Shown here: in pieces, positions 36,240 through 45,315 of the stretch | Layout of the letters: every line of letters starts with the position of its first letter | Numbering within the stretch: position 1 is the stretch's first letter | Origin: an uncultured Bacteroidia bacterium | GTDB taxonomy: Bacteria; Bacteroidota; Bacteroidia; Bacteroidales; UBA932 | Assembly (NCBI GenBank): GCA_902792815.1 | Contig: CADBAY010000024.1 | Coordinates: forward strand, 1 to 53,196 | Direction: 5' to 3' | DNA length: 53,196 nucleotides | Made by a program: the position numbers and the translations under genes | Notes under the pieces: generated by a model | The model's input: the letters and a program-made list of their open reading frames with translations, nothing else | Told to the model about the DNA's origin: nothing | The model's database searches: none

Positions 36240-36377
36240 TTAATCGTCTTCCCATTCAACGCCTGTTACTTCCTCTGTAGGATTGTACTTTGCGCCATTG
36301 CTCTGGCACAGCACCCCGGCAAGGTCCACGATGTGGACCTTGAGTGCGGGAGTGATATATAAGCTATTGTTATTCAT
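36240..36377 (-). CDS. Small Cys peptide 1 (45 residues), unknown family
   Basis: This short frame starts 10 bases after the first GLUG gene's stop and ends 12 bases before the second GLUG gene's start. It has no hydrophobic signal core and no transmembrane segment. Its middle reads YITPALKV, then GVLCQSNG, and it ends VEWEDD. Tyr7, Pro10, Cys24, Gln25 and Ser26 match the two other small peptides at the same spacing (Y-x2-P-x13-C-Q-[SA]). The acidic Trp-bearing tail is also shared. I recall many unnamed Bacteroidales peptides of this look near surface-protein genes, but no function. It could be a maturation substrate, signal or chaperone-like partner. Confidence 0.7.
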   Translation of the reverse strand: MNNNSLYITPALKVHIVDLAGVLCQSNGAKYNPTEEVTGVEWEDD

Positions 36378-36387
36378 GGTGTTATAA

Positions 36388-38853
36388 TTATTCGAAGATT
36401 GCCCATATGGTGTTGTTGCCGCTGGCGACGCCGGAGGCGGTGATGCCGTAGGCGGAACCGGCGAGAAGAGAACCGTAGTTGGATGCGGTTACATTGGTGT
36501 CGTTGACGGAGCAGCCGGATTTGACCTTGATAGGCGAAGCAGATGTGCCCCACACGGTGGTGACTGAGTTGGAGAAGCGTCCTATGACTATTCCGGCGTT
36601 GACGGCGTCGCCGCAGCTGACGCGGCACTTAACCACGCAGCCCTCACCGGTAAGGTTGTCGTTGGAACTGCCGTTCTGGAGGCCGATGAGGCCGCCGGCG
36701 CTGCGGACCATACCGTCAACAGCCTGGGCTTCAACTACGACATCGCCATAGTTGGAGCAGTTCCTGAACTTGCCTACGGTGCTGTTGCCGGTAAGGCCGC
36801 CTACATAGGTCTGCTTGACACCATCGGCCGAGGAAACGAGGGCATAGTTGGTGCAGCCTTCGTACTGGCCCCTCTGGGCGAAGCCGGAAATGCCGCCCAG
36901 GCGCTCATTCTTGGCGGAGGTCTGTAAAAGGTCGGATACTGCGCCCTTGGTGGAGTCGCCGCTCTTGCCGTTGATGCAGTCTTTGACAAGGCCATTCTCG
37001 TCGGAAGTCATGCCTATGATTCCGCCGTAGCAGCCCTCGCTTGCGTGGTTGCCCAATTTGGCTACAGGACCGAGGTTGACGCAGTCCTGAACAAGGCTGG
37101 CATTGGACATACGGCCCATTATGCCGCCGGCGGCAACATAAGACGCCTGGCTTTGGTTGAAACCTTTGATGTCTCCCTCGTTGGTGCAGTTGAGAACCTG
37201 GAGATTCATTTTGGTGGATTCCGCAAGAACGCTTCCGTCCATGCCCACAATGCCTCCGAAGTATAACTGGCCGGCCTTGACATTGACTGTGGCCTCGATG
37301 GTTCCGGTGTTGGAGCATCCGGTGATAACGCATCCGTCGGTTTCATTGCCGGTACGCCCGAGGATGCCGCCATATACTACAACGCCCTTGTCGGGAGACG
37401 CCACATCGCGGGCGACGCGGCCGGTGTTGGTGCAGTTGCTGATTATGGTGTTGTCGTAGACAGTGCCAACAATGCCGCCGAAATACACGCCCTTGCAGTT
37501 GCTGTTGCATACTACATCGCCGTTGTTGGTGCAGGAACTGATCTCCGAGTTGTTCATGGAACGCCCCACCAGACCGCCGAAGACAGCAGTACCGCTGGAT
37601 ATAACTCCTTCGTATGTGACGGGAATGTTGTTGGTAACGTTCTGGATGATGGTATTCTTGATGCGGCCTGCAAGGGCGCCGGCATTCTCGCTGCTGGCTG
37701 ACGAAATTACAAGCGCGCTTTTATCTTCTTCACGGCCCAGAGTAAGGTTCCTGACGCGGAGCATCTTGTCGTTGGATGCAAGTGTGGAGAAGAAGCCGGG
37801 GAACTGCTCGTCGTCGGAAATCACGATATTGTAGATGTTGTGTCCGGCTCCGTCGAAGATACCGGCAAAATGACCGGAATTGGCGTTTCCATTGACGGGC
37901 TTCCAGGTCTCGCCGCCGTAGTTGATGTCGGCTGCGAGTTCGACAACCTCGCCGGCGGCGTAGAAGTCGGCCAGGGATGCCCACAGGTCAAGGTCGGCCT
38001 TGGTGCGTATTTTGTCGAACCATTTGAGCGTTCCGAAGTCCTCGAACTTGCGGCCGCCGCTGACGGGCAGGTCGAAGCCTGCTGCAGAATTACCGGTGCG
38101 GAGAGCCTTCTGCGAGCCCTTGGAGAAGCAGAAACGGATAGTTCCTACAGCTGCCTGGGGCCATACCGCGGCAAAATAGTTCTGGCCGGCGGTGAAGGAG
38201 CCGCTCACGCTCATGACAGGATCGGTTCCGGAGGCTGCGCCGGGCTCGGCGGCGACTGCTGCGTCACCGGACATCCTGATGGCTGCTCCGTCGGGAGTGA
38301 AGCCCTCAAGATATACGGAGGTGATGCCGCTCTCGGGTGCCTTGAACTCCACGAGCGAAACGGCATTCTTGAACGTTACCTTGGTGGGCTCGGTGCTGGT
38401 GCCTATCTGCACAAGTGCAGCAGGGTCGACGGTTCCGCCGGACGGAATCACTTGCTCGGAGGGCAGGGTGAGCATTACGGAGCCTGCGGCAGCGCCCTCG
38501 GGAAGGGCGGCGGAGGAAACGGCCGAAGCCGGATAGACCAGGGTGTAAGAGCTTGCCTCGCCGATAGTTACGGTAAATGAAGCGGTGCGTCCGTCATCCT
38601 CGATGTCGGCCTCGGTGATTGCGGTTGAGTTGGCCCATGCCGAGCCGTTGTAAACTGCGATGACGTCGCCCTCTTCCCAGCAAACCTTGTAGGCGTCGAG
38701 TGTAGCCTTGGTGGGCTGGTCAAGGGTGGCGGTGAAGCGGATGGTTCCGGGGGTGGCGGCAGGAGTCTCGGTGCGGACTTCCTTGGTACATGCGAAGGCG
38801 GCAAGAGCGGCCGCTGCGACCAGTATGGTTTTAACTAACTGTTTCATTGTCAT
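36388..38853 (-). CDS. GLUG-repeat surface lipoprotein 1 (821 residues)
   Basis: A lipoprotein signal (AFAC, Cys22; a second ATG two codons in is possible) precedes a fimbrillin-like domain (about 35-275) with VCWEEGDVIAVYNG and YTLVYPASA. A linker with TKADLDLWA follows, then GLUG-type beta-helix repeats (about 310-815) with repeated GGIVG, GGILG or GGLVG and NCTNxG turns, closing with NNTIWAIFE. It is the G+C-rich paralog of the 833-residue protein. The protein is expected on the cell surface, anchored by lipid. A 45-residue Cys peptide lies 19 bases upstream and another lies just downstream. Confidence 0.83.
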   Translation of the reverse strand: MTMKQLVKTILVAAAALAAFACTKEVRTETPAATPGTIRFTATLDQPTKATLDAYKVCWEEGDVIAVYNGSAWANSTAITEADIEDDGRTASFTVTIGEASSYTLVYPASAVSSAALPEGAAAGSVMLTLPSEQVIPSGGTVDPAALVQIGTSTEPTKVTFKNAVSLVEFKAPESGITSVYLEGFTPDGAAIRMSGDAAVAAEPGAASGTDPVMSVSGSFTAGQNYFAAVWPQAAVGTIRFCFSKGSQKALRTGNSAAGFDLPVSGGRKFEDFGTLKWFDKIRTKADLDLWASLADFYAAGEVVELAADINYGGETWKPVNGNANSGHFAGIFDGAGHNIYNIVISDDEQFPGFFSTLASNDKMLRVRNLTLGREEDKSALVISSASSENAGALAGRIKNTIIQNVTNNIPVTYEGVISSGTAVFGGLVGRSMNNSEISSCTNNGDVVCNSNCKGVYFGGIVGTVYDNTIISNCTNTGRVARDVASPDKGVVVYGGILGRTGNETDGCVITGCSNTGTIEATVNVKAGQLYFGGIVGMDGSVLAESTKMNLQVLNCTNEGDIKGFNQSQASYVAAGGIMGRMSNASLVQDCVNLGPVAKLGNHASEGCYGGIIGMTSDENGLVKDCINGKSGDSTKGAVSDLLQTSAKNERLGGISGFAQRGQYEGCTNYALVSSADGVKQTYVGGLTGNSTVGKFRNCSNYGDVVVEAQAVDGMVRSAGGLIGLQNGSSNDNLTGEGCVVKCRVSCGDAVNAGIVIGRFSNSVTTVWGTSASPIKVKSGCSVNDTNVTASNYGSLLAGSAYGITASGVASGNNTIWAIFE

Positions 38854-38872
38854 TGATTTTAGATGTTAAACA

Positions 38873-39010
38873 CTAGTCGCCCCAAGTGAGGTCGTCAACC
38901 GTTGTGGGATCCTGGAATTCGCCGCCGCTGGCCTGGCAAAGGCCCAGGGCACAGTCAAAAGGTTCCGCGTAAACCTGCGGAGGGTTGTAAGCCAATTTTA
39001 GTTTGTCCAT
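38873..39010 (-). CDS. Small Cys peptide 2 (45 residues), unknown family
   Basis: The frame begins 18 bases after small peptide 3 and stops 19 bases before the first GLUG gene. Its sequence includes YNPPQVYAE, then ALGLCQASGG, and it ends DLTWGD. Tyr8, Pro11, Cys25, Gln26 and Ala27 fit the shared Y-x2-P-x13-C-Q-[SA] pattern; a second Cys at 20 is its own. It is acidic and has no signal peptide or membrane segment. The G+C-rich codon use matches its neighbours, which supports real coding. The function is unknown. Confidence 0.68.
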   Translation of the reverse strand: MDKLKLAYNPPQVYAEPFDCALGLCQASGGEFQDPTTVDDLTWGD

Positions 39011-39028
39011 GATATATGTGATTATTAA

Positions 39029-39139
39029 TTATTCCCATTCACCTTCACGCCATGTCATGTCTTCCGTGTCCGACTGGCACAGAAGAGAGAGGGGAAGCTG
39101 CTGTACGGCTTCGACGGCAGGCGCTATGTACTCTTTCAT
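39029..39139 (-). CDS. Small Cys peptide 3 (36 residues), unknown family
   Basis: The ATG overlaps the TGA of MBL paralog B (ATGA), which implies translational coupling. The peptide opens KEYIAPAVEAV, continues LSLLCQSDTED and ends with a Trp-rich acidic MTWREGEWE. Tyr4, Pro7, Cys21, Gln22 and Ser23 match peptides 1 and 2 without any gap. It has no signal peptide. Placed between an MBL gene and peptide 2, it shows that the peptides travel with both gene types. The role is unknown. Confidence 0.72.
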   Translation of the reverse strand: MKEYIAPAVEAVQQLPLSLLCQSDTEDMTWREGEWE

Positions 39140-40413
39140 TCGCATTCAAAAGGTCCTTCGACCGATTTTATTTTATAGAGATTGTTGGTGTCGTCGAGCT
39201 GGAAAACCCAGAAGCGTTCACCGCCCGGGGCTACGCGGATGGCCACGTGGCCGTTGACATGGCAGTGATCGTAAAGGTCTTTGTTTGGCGTGGTTATGAC
39301 ATCGTCGACACCGGTAAAGTAAAGCGATACTCCGGTATCGTAGTAAGAGCCGTCCAGCAGGGCCTTGATGGTCTCGAGCATGGGCTGGTCGGTGCGGCGG
39401 GCAAAGCTCTGCGTGACTATCACCTTGGGCTTGAGTATGCCCATCTGGGCCTGCGGCAGGCAGTTTACCGACATATGATGGTCGGCCTTCATTGCCTCTA
39501 TCGGCCTTCCTATCACTTTTGCCACGGGTACGGCCATCTTGGTGTTGCCGCCGGCGTCGCCGGCAGTGTAGTAGTCGAACTTGCCGTAGCTGATGAGGCT
39601 GATGCAGCAGGCGCCGTTTTCGTAGGGGACGCTGCTGCCGTAGGCGTCAACAATGGCGCTGCCATTCCAGTATTCGCCGTTGACTCCGTAATTGAATATC
39701 TTGAAAGAAGGGTACTTGGCGGCATTGTAGCAGAGGGTGATCTGCTTGTCGGTGCCTGCCTCGAAACGTTCCATCACGAGTCCCTTCTTGGAGGTGGCAT
39801 ACTTGACGAAGTTGGTGTAGTCCCCGTGCATGCTGGCGCTGTAGCTGGTTGCGCTGGTCTTGACAAACTCATATTCCGGGTCGTCGGCGCTCCAGGCGCG
39901 GTCGATCAGCTTCTTGTACGGCAAGGTAGTGTACAGGGCCATCATGCCAGTCTGGGTATAGCCCTCGGAACTCACAATGAAGCCCTTGCCCTTGGGCGTG
40001 CCGAAATGGTCGATGTGGAAATGGCTCATTACGGCATAGTCCAGATAATTGCGTCCCGTGGCCTCCAGGAAGTGCTTCATGTAGCGCGACTGCGTGAAAT
40101 ACGCCCTGGTGTTGCTGTTGGGCCTTTGGGTAACTGATACGGGGGACGTGGTGGAAGTCACCACCTCGCCGGCGTCGATTATCATGGAGGTGCCGTCGGG
40201 CATCATGAAGAAGGTGCACTCGCCGCGGCCGGTGCTGATGGCGTGGATGTCCAGCCAGCCTTCCTGCCAGGCGGGCAGGGCATCGCCGACTGCGGCCTCG
40301 TCCGGTGCCTTTGACGAGGGCTTGGGAGTCTCTCCGCCCTGGTCAGGCTTCTGGCCGCAGGATGCGAGAGCCAGTGCGGCCAAAACCAATGAATATAGCT
40401 TTCTTATTTGCAT
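39136..40413 (-). CDS. Exported MBL-fold lipoprotein (MBL paralog B, 425 residues)
   Basis: A lipoprotein signal (LALASC, Cys19) is followed by a short linker and then, from about residue 48, the MBL domain: WLDIHAISTGRGEC, PDGTSMIIDAG, the metal motif HFHIDHFG, an AGDAGG Asp near residue 265, and a KADHH near residue 285. The last 45 residues hold GHVAIRVAPGG and end GPFECE. The opening strands correspond to the DVGQGD region of ComEC-type MBL proteins, but there is no membrane channel domain. It is presumably a surface or periplasmic metal hydrolase with an unknown substrate. It overlaps paralog C by 10 bases and small peptide 3 by 4. Confidence 0.82.
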   Translation of the reverse strand: MQIRKLYSLVLAALALASCGQKPDQGGETPKPSSKAPDEAAVGDALPAWQEGWLDIHAISTGRGECTFFMMPDGTSMIIDAGEVVTSTTSPVSVTQRPNSNTRAYFTQSRYMKHFLEATGRNYLDYAVMSHFHIDHFGTPKGKGFIVSSEGYTQTGMMALYTTLPYKKLIDRAWSADDPEYEFVKTSATSYSASMHGDYTNFVKYATSKKGLVMERFEAGTDKQITLCYNAAKYPSFKIFNYGVNGEYWNGSAIVDAYGSSVPYENGACCISLISYGKFDYYTAGDAGGNTKMAVPVAKVIGRPIEAMKADHHMSVNCLPQAQMGILKPKVIVTQSFARRTDQPMLETIKALLDGSYYDTGVSLYFTGVDDVITTPNKDLYDHCHVNGHVAIRVAPGGERFWVFQLDDTNNLYKIKSVEGPFECE

Positions 40414-41582
40414 TTGAAAGGTCCGTCAACTTGAATTATATTGTATTCGAAATTAGTGTCATCCAACAAATATACAAAAAATTCTTCTCCGCCGGGCATC
40501 ACCCTTATCACCACATGTCCGTTCATGCCGGAGGCCTTGTCGTAGATGTCTTTGTGCAGGTTTCGCTGTTCTTCTCCGAGGTTGGTAAAGTAGTATTTTG
40601 TGTCCAGGCCCATCGGATTGTCCAGCAACAGGTGGGTGAGAGTCTCTACGTCGGGCTGGATTTCCCTAACCGAGAATACCTGCGTCACGACCACCTGAGG
40701 CCGGTAGATGCTCATGGTCTCGTCTTTCATGCAGTGGTAGGAGAAGTGGTGGTCGGCCTTCATGGCCTCGATGGGCCGGCCTATCGCCCTGGCCACCGGG
40801 TAAGCCACGGCGCCGTTGCCGCCGGCGTCGCCTCCGGTGTAGTAGTCAAAGTCTCCGTAGCTCAGCAGGAAACAGCACGAAGCGCCGTTTTCTTTCATGT
40901 CTTTGCCCTCGTACACGTTGACCTTCTTGGTGCCGTCCCACACGATTCCGCTGGCGGCGTAGTTGGTGATCTTGAAATTCCTGTAGCGGCAGGGCCGGTG
41001 GCGGAGGCGCATCTGTCCTGTGTCCCCGACCTTCATGCTCTCGGCCTTCATGCCGTCGTGGGCGGTGGCGTAGCGCACGAACTTGGGATAGAATGTGCTG
41101 TGCGAGCTGGACGGCAGCCAGATGCTCTCGTATTCAGGATATGAGCGGTCTATCAGCGTGCGGATTGGAATCTCCTTCTGCAGGGCCGCAATGCCGGTGA
41201 GCACATAGCCTCCCTCCGGCTCGACTTCCATGCCCTCTTCTTCCGTGCCGAAATGGTCCATGTGATAATGGGTTATGAGGGCATAGTCCAGGGCGCCCTT
41301 GGCCTTGCGGGGCATGAAATGCCGGATATATCGGGCATAGACCTCGCAGGGCCGTACATCGGCCGATGGCTTAGGCGGCACGCTGGGGTATCTTTTTGAT
41401 CTCCAGTTAATCCATTCTCCGGCGTCTACCAGCATGGTGGTGCCGTCGGGCAACACGAAAAAGGTGCACTCTCCGCGGCCAGAATTGATGGCATGAATGT
41501 CGAGATACCCCTCCTGCCACGGGGGCAGTGGGGTACCTGCGACAACGGCTGAAGCCAGAACGGAAACCAACAGCTTTATCAT
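40404..41582 (-). CDS. Exported MBL-fold protein (MBL paralog C, 392 residues)
   Basis: A short signal peptide without a lipid Cys leads straight into the MBL domain at about residue 20: GYLDIHAINSGRGEC, PDGTTMLVDAG, the metal motif HYHMDHFG near residue 110, TGGDAGG near residue 257, and KADHH near residue 281. It ends with HVVIRVMPGG and GPFKCK. As the smallest paralog it defines the minimal unit of the family. It is likely soluble in the periplasm, in contrast to the lipid-anchored paralogs. Its start overlaps the stop of the 645-residue lipoprotein (ATGA). Confidence 0.82.
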   Translation of the reverse strand: MIKLLVSVLASAVVAGTPLPPWQEGYLDIHAINSGRGECTFFVLPDGTTMLVDAGEWINWRSKRYPSVPPKPSADVRPCEVYARYIRHFMPRKAKGALDYALITHYHMDHFGTEEEGMEVEPEGGYVLTGIAALQKEIPIRTLIDRSYPEYESIWLPSSSHSTFYPKFVRYATAHDGMKAESMKVGDTGQMRLRHRPCRYRNFKITNYAASGIVWDGTKKVNVYEGKDMKENGASCCFLLSYGDFDYYTGGDAGGNGAVAYPVARAIGRPIEAMKADHHFSYHCMKDETMSIYRPQVVVTQVFSVREIQPDVETLTHLLLDNPMGLDTKYYFTNLGEEQRNLHKDIYDKASGMNGHVVIRVMPGGEEFFVYLLDDTNFEYNIIQVDGPFKCK

Positions 41583-43516
41583 TTCTTGGTAACCTTGATG
41601 TCGAACACGAAAATACGCGGGGCGTTCTTGGCACCCTTGGGACAGTCGATCTTGAGCTTGGTTGCACTTGTAAGGCCGCTGGCTTCAAGCCTTATGTGCG
41701 AAATGGGCTTGTCGATGTCGGCGTTGTTCCAGGAATGGGGGAAGTAGTCGTTGTCCTCGAGCCTCAGTGTAGTGCCGCCATCCTCGAAACTGCCCAGTGC
41801 TGAAGTGGCTTCGGGGAAGGACGTTCCGGCCTGGCTGGCTGCGACATAGGCATCGCGGGTTATAGTGCCGGAAGTGAAGCTTCCGCCATTCTCGAGTATG
41901 ACGAATACCGGGTCGGTGGAAGACGTCGAGAAACGTGCGATTTCAATTTCGATGACCGCGTCGGCACTTCCCTCTATGCTGCTGAACGCAGGGGTAGTCA
42001 TGGCTCCGGCGATGGCTCCGGCGCAGAGCTGCAGTCCGCCCGGGCGCTCGGCCGCATACTCGAACACCCAGTCCTGGAAACCATAGGCCTGCATGTATTC
42101 AGGCTTGGCTTCGGGTGCCGTGGACACGTCGACAGGGTAGTCGAAAGTAAATGCACCGTTATTCTGGGTGACTGTGCCGCTGGAGGGAAGATAACCGTCG
42201 TAGGTGTCCGCCTTCTGCCCGTTGCCGTCGGCGGGAGCAATGTAGTCGCCACCCATGGTGCAGAGGTCGAAGTCCTCGTGGAAGATGACTGCCGGATCAG
42301 GCTCCGTGACCAGGTAGATGCTGTATTTGGGAGAGGCGGAATCGGAATTGTCGAAGCGGACATGCATCTTGCCGGGACTCTCCAGGTCGACGGTGAACGG
42401 ATTGTTGTTCACATCAGTCTGTACCATGGTACCGATGGCCCTTTTGACATAGTATATGCGCTTGCTCTTGCCGGCATTCTTGATTTTGGCAACCGGAAGG
42501 GCTGAGGCCTCGGAGGAAATGGTGCCCAGGCCGCCTGCTCCTGAACTGGTGGCGAAACCATAGGGTACGCCGTCGAATTCTACTGTGAAGCTGGTGGTGG
42601 CGGGAATCTCGAATTCGCCTTCGAAAACGCCGGGGGCCGACGCTTCCATTACGGTGCGCTCGCCTCCGATGTTGATGCGGCACGGCGGAGCGGCCACTTC
42701 GGCGCATGCAACGTTCATTGCGTGAAGCTCTGCCCTGGATATTCCGGTGGTGTAGTCGCTGAGCACTTGTTCGATTACCGCGGCGCCTTTCGTGTCAAAC
42801 ATGGAGGCTTTTATGGACTCATAATCGGCCACAGGCACCGGCACGAGAGCGTAGAGGGTCTTGCCCGCGCCTTTGACGGTGAGGGTAAGGTCGCTGCCGG
42901 ACACGGCGTCGGAAGGCTTGAGACCCTCTTCGAGTATGCGGCTCACCGGAGCCTTGAAGGTTCCGCTCAAGGCTCCCTCGGGGCTGGAAAGCACTATTTT
43001 GGTGGCCTCGGCGGGGAAGTTGTCCATGGCCAGGTTGAGGAAGCCCACAGCCTGCTTGAAGTTAACTTCCCAAGTGTCGCCTATTGAGCCCACGAGCACG
43101 CCGGGGTAAGTGGAAGATACTGCGGCCGCGATGGATTCATCAAGCTTGAGGGTAAGGTCGGAGCCCGACAGGCTCACTGCGGCGGCAGCCGGATACACGG
43201 CTATGTCTCCAAGCTGCTTGCCGGCGGGGATGGAGCCGCTGAAAACGGCTCTCTTGGTGTCGCCTGTGCCGTCCAGTTTGAACGTCACCAGGCTTCCGTC
43301 GGTGCATGCCACGGCAATCTCGTCGGATGCTTCCCATGTGCCATGGCCCTTGTCGTCCATGAACACCTTGGTCTGCAGGTTCTCGAAGGTGGCAAGCAGG
43401 CTCACCTCGCCGGTGCGGTTGAGAGTCTGGTCGGGAGTCCATGTCTCGTAGCTGTAATCTTTGCAGCCGGCAATCAGCATGGCTGCAGCAGCAATAAATA
43501 TGATATGTCTTTTCAT
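41579..43516 (-). CDS. Fimbrillin-like surface lipoprotein in the SusE/F position (645 residues)
   Basis: A lipoprotein signal (LIAGC, Cys18) is followed by a fimbrillin-like domain (about 35-265) with TWEASDEIAVACTDG and IAVYPAAA. A middle Ig-like segment (about 275-400) has IPATTSFTVEFDG, and a C-terminal jelly-roll-like domain (about 410-645) starts at VIFHEDFDLCTMGG, as in carbohydrate-binding or lectin-like folds. No catalytic motif is seen. It lies 11 bases after susD, where SusE/SusF-like glycan-binding proteins sit, so ligand capture at the surface is a fair inference. It is coupled to MBL paralog C by ATGA. Confidence 0.78.
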   Translation of the reverse strand: MKRHIIFIAAAAMLIAGCKDYSYETWTPDQTLNRTGEVSLLATFENLQTKVFMDDKGHGTWEASDEIAVACTDGSLVTFKLDGTGDTKRAVFSGSIPAGKQLGDIAVYPAAAAVSLSGSDLTLKLDESIAAAVSSTYPGVLVGSIGDTWEVNFKQAVGFLNLAMDNFPAEATKIVLSSPEGALSGTFKAPVSRILEEGLKPSDAVSGSDLTLTVKGAGKTLYALVPVPVADYESIKASMFDTKGAAVIEQVLSDYTTGISRAELHAMNVACAEVAAPPCRINIGGERTVMEASAPGVFEGEFEIPATTSFTVEFDGVPYGFATSSGAGGLGTISSEASALPVAKIKNAGKSKRIYYVKRAIGTMVQTDVNNNPFTVDLESPGKMHVRFDNSDSASPKYSIYLVTEPDPAVIFHEDFDLCTMGGDYIAPADGNGQKADTYDGYLPSSGTVTQNNGAFTFDYPVDVSTAPEAKPEYMQAYGFQDWVFEYAAERPGGLQLCAGAIAGAMTTPAFSSIEGSADAVIEIEIARFSTSSTDPVFVILENGGSFTSGTITRDAYVAASQAGTSFPEATSALGSFEDGGTTLRLEDNDYFPHSWNNADIDKPISHIRLEASGLTSATKLKIDCPKGAKNAPRIFVFDIKVTKK

Positions 43517-43527
43517 ACTTCAGTAGA

Positions 43528-45310
43528 TTAATAACCGGGGTTCTGGTTCTCCTGGCCGATGGCGGCGTTGGTGCGGATTTCCCTGTCGGGAAGCGGCCAG
43601 AGCTCGTCTTTGCCGGGCTGATAGTACAGATTGATGAGGGTGCGGAGGTTGAAAGCCTTGCCGTCCCAGGTGTCGGAAGTGTTGTAGCTGACCGTCCAGT
43701 TCTCGTCAATTGTAGGCTTTGCGTTGGAAATGATGTCCTTGAAGCCGGGAGCGTACTGGGGACCGTTCATGACCTTTTCCGCAAGTGCGCGGCCGTCGGA
43801 CATTTTCCAGCGGCGTATGTCGAACCAGCGGAAGCCCTCGTCGCACAGTTCAACGGTGCGCTCGTAACGCAGGGCGCTGCGGAGTTCGGCGCGGTCCAGG
43901 GTAGTAATCTTCGGCATCTTTACCCTCTGACGCACCTGATTGATGTCGTTCTGTGCGCGTTTGAGGTCGCCGCCGTCCCACTCGATATTGGCTTCGGCGT
44001 CGATGAGCAGCAGCTCGGCGTAACGCATTATGCACACGTCCAGGTCGTCCTCATAGGTGTTGGTGAGGGTGGCACCGTAGTAGGCCGGATCGCCGAATTT
44101 GCGCCACAGGTAGCCGCCGGGGCCCTTGGTGCCGTTGGGCATAGACGTCGTTGTTGTTGACCATGGCTCCGGTGTTGTAGTCGCGCACCTGCTTCTTGGA
44201 GGGGTCGGTGCTGTATTCAACTCCGTTGTAGCGGGTGTCTGAGCGCAGGCAGTACAGGTCCAGACGGGGATCGCGATGGTTCCATGGATCCTGCCAGTTG
44301 TAGAGGGGCGACTCGGTTATGGACTTGCCGTCGGTACACTGGAAGGTGTCCATCAGGGCCTGGGAAGGACCGCATCCGGCAGCGCCGTTATGGACTCGGG
44401 AGGAGTAGGTGTAAACCATTGCGTGAGTGTTGGATGCGGCCAGTTTGTTGAACTGTATGCCCCACATCCACTCGTCGCTCTTCTCGCCTTCATAGCCGTG
44501 CAGATTGGCGGCGGAAGGCTCTCCCTCCGTGGCTGCATTGGGATAGTAGGTGCAGTCCAGGGGCTCCAGCTTGTACACGCCCTCGGCGAGTTCCATGGCT
44601 ATGCGGGAGTATTTTGCCGCCTCCTCGAAACGTCCCCAGTTAAGGCAGATGCGTGCCTTGAGGGTATAGGCGGCAGCCCTGCCCAGGCGGGCGGTGCCCC
44701 ATGTGTTCTTGTCCCAGCGCACCGGGAGATAGTTCAGCAGGTCGTCGTCCATGTCGTTGAGGATGCGGTCTATGACCTGCTCCTTGGGCGTGCGCGGGTA
44801 TTCGTAGTCGGACAAGGTGAGGCAGTGGTCGATGAAGGGAATGTCGCCGTAGAACTGGCAGCCCATGTCGTAAACCAGGGCCCTGAGGCTCAGCAGTTCC
44901 GCCTTGAACTGCATGTAAGTCTCTTCCGACATCTTGTCCTTGATGTTGTCCAGGTTGTCGAGCACCAGATGGATACGGCCGGCCGTCTTGTAAATCCTGG
45001 TGTACATGATGGTTGCGGCGCTGGTGGTCTGCGTGGCCGTGGAGGTCACGAGCAGGTTCCAGCTGCTCAGGCCGATACGGGTGGTTCCTATGTCGGTGAG
45101 GTTGTCCACGAAACGCCAGGGATACGGACTGTACTGGCTAACCGAGTTTGCAAGGTTCTTATAGCTTACCAGGACTCCGGCCAGGGCTTCCTCCTCGCTT
45201 GCGGGGAAGGTTCCGGTGGACGGACCGTTGAGCGGGTAGCGCTCCAGGGCTTTTTCGCAGGATGCAAGCGCAAGTACCGATGCAAGAATCAATATGATGT
45301 ACTTTTTCAT
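43528..45310 (-). pseudogene. susD: SusD-like surface lipoprotein with a frameshift
   Basis: The N-terminal part (lipoprotein signal LALASC, Cys18; then RYPLNGPSTGTFP and the usual helical TPR-like SusD core) reads in one frame from 45310 to about 44150. The C-terminal part (KGPGGYLWRKFGDP, CIMRYAELLLIDAEA, ELCDEGFRWFDIRRW, PLPDREI) reads in another from there to 43528. Joined, they give a complete SusD. The break lies between about 44130 and 44165, near AACAACAACGACG, and fits one extra base. It may be a true mutation or a sequence error. SusD lids the SusC channel, so a real lesion would disable uptake. Confidence 0.85.
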
Positions 45311-45315
45311 GACGC

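Noticed and set aside
33726-38853. Short periodic DNA repeats that might suggest a CRISPR array or tandem repeats
   Set aside because: The period follows the GLUG protein repeats, units differ strongly at the DNA level, there are no equal spacers, and no cas genes are present.
36240-39139. The three small peptides as toxins of toxin-antitoxin pairs or as bacteriocins
   Set aside because: There is no partner antitoxin or immunity gene, no membrane-active helix, no double-Gly leader and no peptidase-transporter nearby.
39136-41582. MBL genes as competence ComEC/Rec2 proteins
   Set aside because: They lack the membrane channel domain, carry signal peptides and sit in a SusC/D locus; only the MBL domain is related.
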